Shown here: piece by piece, positions 19,050 to 26,242 of the stretch
Layout of the letters: every line of letters begins with the position of its first letter
Position numbering within the stretch: position 1 is the first letter of the stretch
Assembly: GCA_965230185.1 (NCBI GenBank)
Contig: OZ245995.1
Coordinates: 2,294,001 to 2,358,000, forward strand
DNA from: Motiliproteus sp965230185
GTDB lineage: Bacteria; Pseudomonadota; Gammaproteobacteria; Pseudomonadales; Balneatricaceae
Direction of reading: 5' to 3'
DNA length: 64,000 nt
Translations under genes and position numbers: made by a program
Notes under the pieces: generated by a model
The model's input: the letters and a program-made list of their open reading frames with translations, nothing else
Databases searched by the model: none
Told to the model about the DNA's origin: nothing

Positions 19050-19082
19050 CGGATCAGGCTCCGTAAAGAGGAGGCTGATCCG
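19050..19082. terminator. Hairpin between convergent lysR and aroQ
   Basis: CGGATCAGGCTCC and GGAGGCTGATCCG form a 13-base stem with one mismatch around a seven-base loop, midway between two converging genes. There is no clear T-run, so it may be a bidirectional or Rho-assisted terminator. Confidence 0.45.
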
Positions 19083-19159
19083 GGTTGAGGACAGTGACGG
19101 GCTGTTTTCCTGAGCCGGGGGCTCTTTTGCAGTCAGAGCCGCGAAGGGCTGGTATCCGA

Positions 19160-19597
19160 CTACTTTCTTAACACTTCATTGAGGTAATCAATGGCACAGA
19201 GGTAGCCGAAACTGCCGAGTCCGGCAATCACGCCATCAGCGCGGGAAGAGACGTAGGAGTGGTGGCGAAAAGGTTCGCGTTTGTGAACATTGGAGAGGTG
19301 AACTTCTACCACTTTTCCATCATAGGCGTTCAGCGCATCCAGTATGGCCACAGATGTGTGTGTGTAGGCGGCGGGGTTGATGACGATGCCGGCAGCCTTC
19401 TCTCTGGCTTCATGTATAAACTCCACAATCTCACCTTCGTGGTTGCTCTGGCGGAAGTCCACGTCAAAATTAAGCTGAGATGCGTGTGTCTTTACCTTTG
19501 ATTCGATATCAGCGAGGGTCTCGTGGCCGTATACCTCGGGCTGTCTGGTACCCAGTAAATTCAGGTTTGGTCCATTCAGTACGAAAATTGTTTTCAT
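19160..19597 (-). CDS. aroQ: 3-dehydroquinate dehydratase, type II
   Basis: A 145-residue enzyme of the shikimate pathway converting 3-dehydroquinate to 3-dehydroshikimate. The flexible lid holds the catalytic Arg and Tyr (GTRQPEVYG, R18 and Y23). Substrate-binding motifs NPAAYTHTSVA and VHLSNVHKREPFRHHS are intact. Size matches the type II family (about 146 residues, dodecamer). The ATG at 19597 begins the conserved M-K-T-I-F-V-L-N-G-P-N-L segment; further upstream in-frame sequence is not conserved. It stands alone, without accBC, which often follows it in other gammaproteobacteria. Confidence 0.96.
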   Translation of the reverse strand: MKTIFVLNGPNLNLLGTRQPEVYGHETLADIESKVKTHASQLNFDVDFRQSNHEGEIVEFIHEAREKAAGIVINPAAYTHTSVAILDALNAYDGKVVEVHLSNVHKREPFRHHSYVSSRADGVIAGLGSFGYLCAIDYLNEVLRK

Positions 19598-19968
19598 GTT
19601 TTTGTAGCTGCGCTGGTTTCTGTCAGGTTGTACGTATACTACCGTTCTTTCCCGCATTCAATAAGGAGTGCCGGCAAGGGGAGCTTAAACCGGAGGCTGA
19701 AGCGGTTTTCTCTGCTGCAGTCGGTGACGGCCCTGAGTCAGAGCTTTGGGAAAGGGGGGGCGCGGGATGACCCGGACAGCCGTTTGAACAGAGCCGCGTT
19801 TTCGGTCAGGGGACCTGCTGTTGATCGATTAACCGCAAAAATCGCAGTGGTCGCCGATCTTCGATGTCGACGATCGGTACGGTGTTGGCAACTTATCGAC
19901 AATTCGGAATTCACTGAGGAAGAGAATGAAAACGCCAACTGGTCAGCTTGCCTGAAACAGATGCAAAC

Positions 19969-19987
19969 GATAATGGTTATCATTATT
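19969..19987. promoter_or_regulatory. Fur box upstream of the ferrosome-like cluster
   Basis: GATAATGGTTATCATTATT matches the 19-base Fur consensus GATAATGATAATCATTATC at 16 positions. A TTGCCT element lies 15-17 bases upstream of the box's TAAT, so the box would cover a -10 region. It lies about 490 bases before the first gene of the cluster. Confidence 0.65.
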
Positions 19988-20042
19988 ATGATGCGGTATG
20001 CTTGTCGGACTCTGACTAAGGCTCAATGCCTGAAGCTCGTTT

Positions 20043-20067
20043 CCCGGCCCGGCCCGGCCCGGCCCGG
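20043..20067. repeat. Short tandem pentamer (CCCGG)n
   Basis: The five-base unit is repeated about four to five times in direct succession in otherwise non-coding sequence. Such tracts change length by slippage; no function is assigned. Confidence 0.7.
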
Positions 20068-20235
20068 TTCGGAAATCTGGCTGCCGAGGATCTTCTCACC
20101 GGAAGCTCTCAGTCAATCCGGCTGGGGGCGCTTCAGGTACTGTCAGGCTGTGGCTGTGGGCAAATGGACGACGGTGAACTCTGCTGAATCCTAAGGACAT
20201 CCGCAGCTGCAGGCTTTGTCCGGAACAGGAACGCT

Positions 20236-20265
20236 AATGATTTACATGAACGCCTGTAAATCATT
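20236..20265. promoter_or_regulatory. 30-base palindrome, operator or hairpin
   Basis: AATGATTTACA, eight bases, TGTAAATCATT: perfect 11-base arms. No T-run follows, so an operator for a dimeric regulator or an RNA hairpin in the leader is more likely than a terminator. Confidence 0.5.
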
Positions 20266-20476
20266 GCGACACAAGGAAAAAATAATTATTAAGCTAGCGT
20301 CAGCAGCTTGCTGTGCTTTACTTAACTATGGTCAATCCGTCGCGAAACAATCAGCTTGTTGTCGGTATGCGTCTGTACGTTCGGTCGTTATCCGGTTTTT
20401 CCGTCCTGAACAGGAAGGTTCGGTTGTAATCTGTCAGCGCTCGGAGATGAGCCTGTAATCAATGAAGTAGCTTTAT

Positions 20477-20824
20477 ATGAATGATGTTGATCTGAAACAG
20501 TTTCTGGTGATTCGCCGTCACCTCAGAATCGTTCACCATATTCCCGGGCGCCTGCGTATCAGGATAGGTCTCTCTCTGTTTAAAGAGGTTGGCAGTATCG
20601 ATAAAAAACTGTTCGACCGGGTTATACAGGCGATCCCCGGCATAAAGGACGTTCGTCTGAATACCGCGGCCGCTACCGCCGTTATCTCCTACACCGCGAC
20701 CACGATAAAACCGGACTGGATCGACCTGCTGATCAGTGGCGACGAGTCAGATGCACAGAAGCTGCTGAGACGGTTGCTCGAAACTGATTTCGCGCCGGCC
20801 CTGATGGTTGCGCAGCAGGGTTGA
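20477..20824 (+). CDS. Small HMA-like protein with RLRxR motif (ferrosome-associated)
   Basis: A 115-residue protein with one heavy-metal-associated-like ferredoxin fold. The first strand carries VHHIPGRLRIRI, where Arg residues occupy the place of the usual CxxC metal site; IPGIKDVRLNTAAATAVISY follows as the second half of the fold. The P-type ATPase encoded downstream has the same motif at its N-terminus. It is the first gene of the cluster. It resembles the small HMA-type accessory proteins (FezC-like) reported with ferrosome ATPases; this assignment is inferred. The ribosome site is weak (GAAG). Confidence 0.75.
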   Translation: MNDVDLKQFLVIRRHLRIVHHIPGRLRIRIGLSLFKEVGSIDKKLFDRVIQAIPGIKDVRLNTAAATAVISYTATTIKPDWIDLLISGDESDAQKLLRRLLETDFAPALMVAQQG

Positions 20825-20859
20825 TCCGTCGTTGAAAATGACCGGAGGCTATAAGGAAC

Positions 20860-21459
20860 ATGTCTATGAATACAAACCAGCAGTATCCACCGGAACAGAC
20901 CATGGAAGAGCAGGGGCCCCCACAGGGAGGAGGTGGCCAGCAACCGCCGCCGGGGGATTACTATCAGCAGCCATGGATGGATCCGCGTGCGGCCATGCCC
21001 CACTATCCACCTAATTATCCGCCTAACTGGCCGCCTCAGGGAACTCCTGTCGCGCCTCCCCCACCGCCTCCGCCATACTACTACCCCCCTCATTACGGAT
21101 ACCCGCCTCAACCGATGCCCGGGCAGGGCTATGGCATGGAGGGGGCGCATCCTGAGTCTGTTAAGGGGGCCTCCAGCGGCATCTCCCAGGCGCTTGGTGA
21201 TATCGTGGACAGTAGCGGGCTTGGAGCTCTGAAGGGCTGGCTGGACCTGGAAGACGGGGAGTTCTGGAAAGGTGCTATTGTTGGTGCTGCTGCCGTTCTG
21301 CTGATTACCAATGACAGTCTCAGGGATTCCCTGCTGGGTGGGGCCAGTAAAACCGCCGAAGCAATGAAGGCCGGCCTGGCGGGTCTCGGACCCAATGGTG
21401 ACGAGGCTGATCAGGGTGTGGCCGGGCAGGAACAACCGGAGCAGGAGGCTGAAAAGTGA
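20860..21459 (+). CDS. Pro/Tyr-rich protein with glycine-zipper segment
   Basis: A 199-residue protein in two parts. Residues 1 to about 90 are low-complexity, rich in Pro, Tyr, Gln and Gly (runs such as PPPPPPPYYYPPHYGYPP). Then comes a hydrophobic small-residue segment (KGAIVGAAAVLLITN) followed by a helix with SLRDSLLGGASKTAEAMKAG and an acidic Gln/Glu tail. The hydrophobic segment is repeated in related form in the next two genes. No enzyme motif is present; it is probably a structural or membrane-associated protein of an organelle-like body. AAGGA precedes the ATG. It overlaps the next gene by four bases (GTGA). Confidence 0.8.
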   Translation: MSMNTNQQYPPEQTMEEQGPPQGGGGQQPPPGDYYQQPWMDPRAAMPHYPPNYPPNWPPQGTPVAPPPPPPPYYYPPHYGYPPQPMPGQGYGMEGAHPESVKGASSGISQALGDIVDSSGLGALKGWLDLEDGEFWKGAIVGAAAVLLITNDSLRDSLLGGASKTAEAMKAGLAGLGPNGDEADQGVAGQEQPEQEAEK

Positions 21460-21809
21460 ACTACGCAAAACCACCTGGCTGGCCCGTGAGTCAGCCGCAA
21501 CAGCGGGAACAGCAACTGAGCGAGGTACTGGAAGCTGCAAAGAACGGCGCTATCGTCGGTGCGACCGGTGCCGCAGCGGCCAGTCTTCACCAGCTTCGCC
21601 AGAACCGTATCGGCTGGCAGGAAGCGCTGGCCAACACGGCCAGAGTCGGTGCAGCTGCCGGTCTGGCGACCGGAGCCGCGACCTCGGTGGGGCAGGTGCT
21701 CAGAAAACATCCGCTGTTATCGCTGACGGCGGCGCTGGCTACCGGCACGGCCGTGATGTACTACCTGAATCAGGAAAAGGACCAGGAGGATCAGAACGAT
21801 GAAGCCTGA
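21456..21809 (+). CDS. Small Gly/Ala-rich membrane-associated protein
   Basis: A 117-residue protein beginning with GTG inside the stop codon of the preceding gene (GTGA overlap). After a short Pro/Gln-rich start it has a Gly/Ala-rich hydrophobic stretch (AAKNGAIVGATGAAAASL), a second (ARVGAAAGLATGAATSVG) and a third (LSLTAALATGTAVMYYL), then an acidic tail. GxxxG-like spacing suggests tightly packed membrane helices. It is not recognised as a named family; context places it with the P-type ATPase cluster. It overlaps the next gene by 11 bases. Confidence 0.75.
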   Translation: MNYAKPPGWPVSQPQQREQQLSEVLEAAKNGAIVGATGAAAASLHQLRQNRIGWQEALANTARVGAAAGLATGAATSVGQVLRKHPLLSLTAALATGTAVMYYLNQEKDQEDQNDEA

Positions 21810-22200
21810 CCAGAACCCATACCCCTACGGTTATCCTCCTTACCCCTACTACGGATACTCCGCACAGCCGTTGCATGGAAACGGACATCCGCACGGTCAG
21901 CCACCACTACCCCACAACGGGTATAACGGCGCGGTGCCGATGTACGCTCAGCCACCGGTTCCTCCTGTAGCGCAGGCACAGGCGTCGGGCGGATTTTTTA
22001 ATGTCACCAATCCTCGTTTTGTAAAAGGGGCTCTGATTGGTGCGGCAGCCGTCTATCTGCTGAGCAATGAAAAAGTCCAGCACAGTGTTCTTAAGTCGGC
22101 AGTTAAGGCCTGGGGTCTGCTACAGGGCGGTGTAGAAGAGCTGAAGGAGCGGGTCAGGGATGCGGAAGCTGAATTGCATGCCGAGGAGATGCTGGATTAG
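21799..22200 (+). CDS. Pro/Tyr/His-rich protein with glycine-zipper segment
   Basis: A 133-residue protein, a smaller counterpart of the one two genes upstream. Its N-terminal half is rich in Pro, Tyr, Gly and His (YPYGYPPYPYYGYS). A hydrophobic segment KGALIGAAAVYLLSN follows, then a charged helix with coiled-coil character (GVEELKERVRDAEAELHAEE). Tyr and His could bind iron or mineral surfaces, but that is inference. AGGAGG lies before the ATG. Similar domain order in two genes of one operon points to duplication. Confidence 0.78.
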   Translation: MKPDQNPYPYGYPPYPYYGYSAQPLHGNGHPHGQPPLPHNGYNGAVPMYAQPPVPPVAQAQASGGFFNVTNPRFVKGALIGAAAVYLLSNEKVQHSVLKSAVKAWGLLQGGVEELKERVRDAEAELHAEEMLD

Positions 22201-22254
22201 TCAGGAACGGGCTGACGGCAACCGGGCGGATTGTCCCGGTTCAGGAGAATTGCT

Positions 22255-24357
22255 TTGAACTGTGGTCATGCCTTCCTCTCCGATAGCAGTCTGCGACTGG
22301 TGCACGAAACGCCGGTCAGACTGCGTTTCAGGCTGCCTTATATTGCCGATCCGCTGATCGATTTCTCGTTTTTGCAGACTCGCCTGGAATCGGTGCCCGG
22401 TGTCAGTAGTGTCAGGATAAACCGCCGGGCCTGTTCGCTGATCTTTGAATATGACGGTGTACCTGAGACCCGACAGCGGATCATCGCTCTGCTCACGGCA
22501 ATGCGACGGGACCAGTTGCCCAACGGCGATGCGATGCCGGCTGAGCAGGCCGAGATAACGCCGATGCTGCTCACGGTTCTTTCCATCGCATCATTGCCCT
22601 TTTTGTCGCCACCTGTACGGCGGCTGGTGACATTCCTTAACGTCAGTCCAACCATCATCGGTGGCGTCGATGCCCTGATCACCCGGGGTATCAAGGTCGA
22701 AGTTCTGGATGCCGTTGCGATCGGTCTGTCCGCCTACCGCGGTGAATACTTCACCGCCGGCGTCACCCAGTTTCTGATGGAGCTGGGGGAATATCTTGAG
22801 GCTCGTACCGAACAGCAGTCTGACAGCATGCTGCGTCGTCTGTTACGACCAGAACCGATGCAGGCCTGGGTCGAGCGCAACGGCAACGTTATTCAGATTC
22901 CGGGCGATGAGGTTAAGGCCGGTGATCTGGTGCACGTTTCTCCCGGTGACCGGATTCCGGTCGATGGTCTGGTGCTGGGAGGGGCCGCGGAGGTTAATCA
23001 GGCGGAGATTACCGGAGAATCGGTACCTGTCCGTAAGGAGCTCATGGATCGGGTGATCGCCGGCACCCTGGTTGAAGACGGGCGACTGAAAATTGAAGCC
23101 CGCCATGTGGGGGACGATACTACCACGGCCCGTATCGCCCGCTTTATCGATGAGTCCCTGGATAACGGCTCCGAAACTCAGCGTCTGGCGGAGCAACTGG
23201 CCGACCGACGAGTCTATCTGACTCTGGGGACCGGGGCTCTGGTCTATCTGCTGACCGGCCAGGAGCGACGCCTGGAATCGGTGTTTCTGGTGGACTACTC
23301 CTGTGCCCTGAAGCTGGGAACGCCTCTGGCGTTTAAGTCCGGTATGTATCGGGCCGCTACCGACGGTATTCTGATCAAGGGCGGCAGGGCTATTGAGCAC
23401 CTGGCTGGTATCGATACGGTCATCTTCGACAAAACCGGCACCCTGACCTACAGCGAGTTGCAGGTAACCGATGTGGCGGTGCTGAATGAGCAGGTCTGGC
23501 CGCGGGAGCGGTTGCTGGCGGTGACCTCCTCCATTGAAGAGCATGCCACTCACCCGATTGCCGAGGCGATTGTGCGTAAGGCCCGGGAAGAAAAACTGAA
23601 CCATATTGATCATGGTGAGGTGGATTACCTGGTCGCTCATGGGATGAGCTGCCCGGTTAATGGCGACACCCTGCTGATCGGCAGCCGGCACTTCCTGGAG
23701 GAGCATAATCACCTCGATTTCAGTGTGTTTGAATCGCAGATTCAGCGTTTTGAGGGGGAAGGTAAAACCCTGTTGTACGTCGCGACTCAGGAAGAACCGA
23801 TCGGTCTGATCGCATTGCGGGACACCGTCCGGGCGGATGCAGCCGAGGTGATCAGGCGACTTCGGGCCCTGGGTGTGCAGAATGTCGTTATCCTGACCGG
23901 TGATCGCTATGCTCGGGCAAAATCCATGGTGGATGAGCTGGGGATTGACGAGGTCTATGCCGAGAGGATTCCGGAAGAAAAGGCCGGTGTCGTAGAACAG
24001 ATTCGCAGCCAGGGACGCAGTGTCGCCTTTGTGGGGGATGGCGTGAATGACGGTCCGGCTCTGATCGCCGCTGATGTCGGTATAGCCCTGTGTCATGGCG
24101 CCGACCTGGCGAGGGCTACCGCTGACATCGTGTTGCTGGAAGACGAGCTATCTTTACTGGTGGAGGCGGTTGATATCTCCCAGCGGACCATGGAGCTGGT
24201 CAGGTTTAATTACAAGGCCGCTATCGGTATCAATACCGGGGTTATGTTCGGGGCCGCTATGGGCTGGCTGTCTCCCGCACCCACCGCGATCCTGCATAAC
24301 GGCACCACCGTTGGCCTGTTGCTGAGAGCTCTGAAAGGAGTGAACGGCAGCAGCTGA
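22255..24357 (+). CDS. fezB: P1B-6-type ATPase, FezB-like (ferrosome iron pump)
   Basis: A 700-residue P-type ATPase. An N-terminal HMA-like domain carries VRLRFRL (about 21-27) in place of CxxC. Core motifs are intact: TGES at 253-256, the phosphorylated Asp in DKTGTLT (D392), the HP locus in EEHATHPIAEA, and GDGVNDGP at 594-601. The transmembrane metal site reads Y-S-C-A-L-K (SCA at 349-351), not CPC or SPC; this is the P1B-6 subgroup linked to iron and to ferrosome formation. The TTG start at 22255 is chosen because AGGAGA lies six bases upstream and no ATG fits. It should pump iron into a membrane-bound store. It is flanked by accessory genes and Fur boxes. Confidence 0.85.
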   Translation: MNCGHAFLSDSSLRLVHETPVRLRFRLPYIADPLIDFSFLQTRLESVPGVSSVRINRRACSLIFEYDGVPETRQRIIALLTAMRRDQLPNGDAMPAEQAEITPMLLTVLSIASLPFLSPPVRRLVTFLNVSPTIIGGVDALITRGIKVEVLDAVAIGLSAYRGEYFTAGVTQFLMELGEYLEARTEQQSDSMLRRLLRPEPMQAWVERNGNVIQIPGDEVKAGDLVHVSPGDRIPVDGLVLGGAAEVNQAEITGESVPVRKELMDRVIAGTLVEDGRLKIEARHVGDDTTTARIARFIDESLDNGSETQRLAEQLADRRVYLTLGTGALVYLLTGQERRLESVFLVDYSCALKLGTPLAFKSGMYRAATDGILIKGGRAIEHLAGIDTVIFDKTGTLTYSELQVTDVAVLNEQVWPRERLLAVTSSIEEHATHPIAEAIVRKAREEKLNHIDHGEVDYLVAHGMSCPVNGDTLLIGSRHFLEEHNHLDFSVFESQIQRFEGEGKTLLYVATQEEPIGLIALRDTVRADAAEVIRRLRALGVQNVVILTGDRYARAKSMVDELGIDEVYAERIPEEKAGVVEQIRSQGRSVAFVGDGVNDGPALIAADVGIALCHGADLARATADIVLLEDELSLLVEAVDISQRTMELVRFNYKAAIGINTGVMFGAAMGWLSPAPTAILHNGTTVGLLLRALKGVNGSS

Positions 24358-24422
24358 GCTGCTCAGCAGAGTGTGATTTTTGTGGATCGGCGCTCGGAAG
24401 AGCATTGAACGAGGAGATTGTT

Positions 24423-24767
24423 ATGGCATTTCCACTTGCACCCTTTATTGCCGGCGCTGTTGTCGGCACTGTCAGCACTCTGCTTTACCGTGATGAAAAG
24501 GTCAGAGAAAATCTCAGGTCGGCCGCGGATAGCGTGAAATCCTCGGTTGACAAGCTGACCGCGCGGCTGATGCCGCAGGCTGCACCGGAAGAGGAGGCGC
24601 CGGTGCCGGTAAAGCGGGCCGCCAGTAAGGTCAGAACCCGTAAAGCCGCGAAAACAGCACCGGCTAAGGCAGCGGCGTCTAAGTCCCGCACCACCAAGTC
24701 AGCAGCGATAAAGGCCACCGCCGCTAAGCTGACGGCAGAATCACCCTCCGGCGAATCAGAGAAGTAG
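24423..24767 (+). CDS. YtxH-like protein with Ala/Lys-rich tail
   Basis: A 114-residue protein. The N-terminus has one hydrophobic segment (APFIAGAVVGTVSTLLY) followed by RDEKVRENLRSAADSVKSS, the layout of YtxH-like membrane-anchored proteins and similar to the hydrophobic segment of its cluster neighbours. The C-terminal half is rich in Ala, Lys, Arg and Ser in histone-H1-like repeats and should be disordered and basic, able to bind nucleic acid, phosphate or an anionic surface. GAGGAG precedes the ATG. It is the last gene of the rightward operon, followed by a strong terminator. Confidence 0.78.
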   Translation: MAFPLAPFIAGAVVGTVSTLLYRDEKVRENLRSAADSVKSSVDKLTARLMPQAAPEEEAPVPVKRAASKVRTRKAAKTAPAKAAASKSRTTKSAAIKATAAKLTAESPSGESEK

Positions 24768-24901
24768 TTGCTGGATGTGGCTCTGTGCCTGATACGCTCT
24801 TGCAGCAGTAATTGAAGAAGGCTGGCGCCTTCTGCCGCTGTATTCAGTAGCGGCCGGCGAGCTTCAGAACTGGCAGGATTTTCGCGCTGACCGCTGAAAG
24901 T

Positions 24902-24934
24902 AAAACCCTGCTTCGATCAACGAAGCAGGGTTTT
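24902..24934. terminator. Strong bidirectional terminator
   Basis: AAAACCCTGCTTCG, five bases, CGAAGCAGGGTTTT: perfect 14-base arms with A-run and T-run at the ends, so it works both ways. It ends the rightward operon and the leftward gene, whose stop codon lies inside the loop. Confidence 0.9.
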
Positions 24935-25333
24935 ATAATGTTTGAGCATATGCAGGCCGGCAAACACCATGAATGCCTTGCCAGTGGCGATGTGTAGTTT
25001 CTTGGGGCCGGTATAGGCCAGCGCGACGGAAGTTGCCAGGCTGGAAACCATACCTGCCTTGGTGACCAGGTTGACCTGTCTGGCCAGTGTCGAGCCATTT
25101 TTGCGTTGCGGTCTCTGCAGTGCGCAGCTTCTTTCGATGAACTCCTCAAGGTCATGTTCGTCGACTTGATCCGGGCTGTAGAGCACCGTGATGCTGCCTG
25201 CAGACGGGTTGATACGTATTTCGCTGACGCCTGGATACTCAGACACGGCCTGTTCTACTCGCTGAGCGCGTTTCTTAGCTTTAAGAATGTTGGAACGAAT
25301 ACGGATGCGGCCTGCTACGGTGCTGACGATCAT
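24917..25333 (-). CDS. HMA-like protein with RIRIR motif and membrane tail
   Basis: A 138-residue protein. The N-terminal half is an HMA-like fold with VAGRIRIRS in the metal-site position and YPGVSEIRINPSAGSITVLY as its second half. The C-terminal half has hydrophobic stretches (AGMVSSLATSVALAYT and TGKAFMVFAGLHML), suggesting membrane association. It is encoded leftward, divergent from another RLRxR protein, with Fur-like sites between them. The last codons and the TGA lie inside the terminator stem-loop. Probably a ferrosome accessory protein; the exact role is unknown. Confidence 0.75.
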   Translation of the reverse strand: MIVSTVAGRIRIRSNILKAKKRAQRVEQAVSEYPGVSEIRINPSAGSITVLYSPDQVDEHDLEEFIERSCALQRPQRKNGSTLARQVNLVTKAGMVSSLATSVALAYTGPKKLHIATGKAFMVFAGLHMLKHYKTLLR

Positions 25334-25354
25334 ACTACCGGACTACTGCTGAAA

Positions 25355-25385
25355 GATAATGATTTGCAAATGCGAATAATTCGCA
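25355..25385. promoter_or_regulatory. Overlapping Fur-like boxes in a divergent promoter
   Basis: GATAATGAT (25355-25363) is half of a Fur box, followed closely by TGCGAATAATTCGCA (25371-25385), a perfect 15-base palindrome in the 7-1-7 Fur format. Together they lie between two divergent HMA-like genes, so one iron-sensing regulator could repress both. Confidence 0.6.
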
Positions 25386-25437
25386 CTATGGTACGCAAAT
25401 ATTGTCCTGCAGTCTACAGCAACGTGGTATCAGTGCT

Positions 25438-25803
25438 ATGACAAGCTATGTTCATCATGTCCCCGGTCGCCTGCGAATGAAGTCGCGGTATTTCCATGCC
25501 AGCAATACGCTTTCCCGGGGACTGGTAAAGAAACTCAGTGCACTCGACGGTATTCGAAGCGTGCGCCTGAACAGCAAGTCCGGAAGTATCACCGTTCACT
25601 ATGATACTGATGAACTCTCTCCACAGAGGCTCTCGGAGAAATTGCATTTTCTCGGGACTTCGTCGACCCGTACCGTCAACTCCTCAGGCGCTTCTGAAAT
25701 CACATCCGAGCTGCCGTCGATGTTCAGAAAGATACTGATCAGCACCCTGATGCAGAAAGGCATCAACTACTCCTTCACTACCCTGATGAGCAGATTTGGC
25801 TAG
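25438..25803 (+). CDS. Small HMA-like protein with RLRMK motif
   Basis: A 121-residue protein whose first strand reads VHHVPGRLRMKS, closely similar to the first gene of the cluster (VHHIPGRLRIRI). LDGIRSVRLNSKSGSITVHYD completes the HMA-like fold; the C-terminal third is a Ser/Thr-rich linker and a helical segment. It has no cysteine metal site. It is transcribed divergently from the membrane-tailed HMA-like gene under a shared Fur-like region. The first strong Met is at 25438; upstream in-frame sequence is unlikely to be coding. Confidence 0.75.
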   Translation: MTSYVHHVPGRLRMKSRYFHASNTLSRGLVKKLSALDGIRSVRLNSKSGSITVHYDTDELSPQRLSEKLHFLGTSSTRTVNSSGASEITSELPSMFRKILISTLMQKGINYSFTTLMSRFG

Positions 25804-25991
25804 TCTTCGAAGCTGATTTCTGACGCTGTTGCCGTCCGTCCCGTTGTTGAAATCAGCGTGACTGCAGGTGTGTTGGCGTTAAGGCAGCAGGAGACAGGGT
25901 CCGCGTTTTTGTACGTCCTGATCAGATCAGCTGTAGTCTCAACGGTTCGCAAACGTCTGGCGAGGTGGTCAGCAAGCAGTTCGTCGGTCAT
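25800..25991 (-). CDS. Possible small protein, unknown
   Basis: A 63-residue frame whose TAG overlaps the TAG of the converging HMA-like gene (the two stops share CTAG). GTGGA lies just before its ATG. The sequence is soluble and mixed in composition with no family recognised. It may be spurious; the remaining bases up to 26242 show nothing else. Confidence 0.3.
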   Translation of the reverse strand: MTDELLADHLARRLRTVETTADLIRTYKNADPVSCCLNANTPAVTLISTTGRTATASEISFED

Positions 25992-26242
25992 TCCACTCTT
26001 TACACTCAGCGGCTGAAGACCGGAGAGCTGGTGGATTCCTCGATGCTGACTCAGCGGGGACTACCAGCCCCGGGGATCGGGTGACTGTCCGTCTGGATGG
26101 CGCGACCCCGGTGGTATTTCATCAGAAAGCAATGCAGTGATTTCAGGCTGTTGTCCGCTGTAGTCCACCCGGGTCGCTCCGGGCGGGCTGGCCGAAGGCC
26201 TGTCTTAAATCGGGGCCTGTCACTGACTTTTACTGTCGAATA

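Larger units (their letters stand above)
19598..20476. other. Long intergenic/leader region before the ferrosome-like cluster
   Basis: About 880 bases without a convincing gene between aroQ and the first HMA-like gene. It contains a Fur-box-like sequence, a pentameric repeat and a 30-base palindrome, each listed separately. Short open frames (for example 20216-20458) lack ribosome sites. Confidence 0.55.

Noticed and set aside
20043..20067. Possible CRISPR or structured repeat
   Set aside because: It is a simple pentamer tract without spacers.
20216..20458. 80-codon frame in the leader of the iron cluster
   Set aside because: No ribosome site, unusual Cys/Ser/Arg composition, and it covers the 30-base palindrome.
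22255..24357. Copper or zinc/cadmium exporter
   Set aside because: The transmembrane site is SCA rather than CPC or SPC, and the N-terminal domain lacks CxxC.
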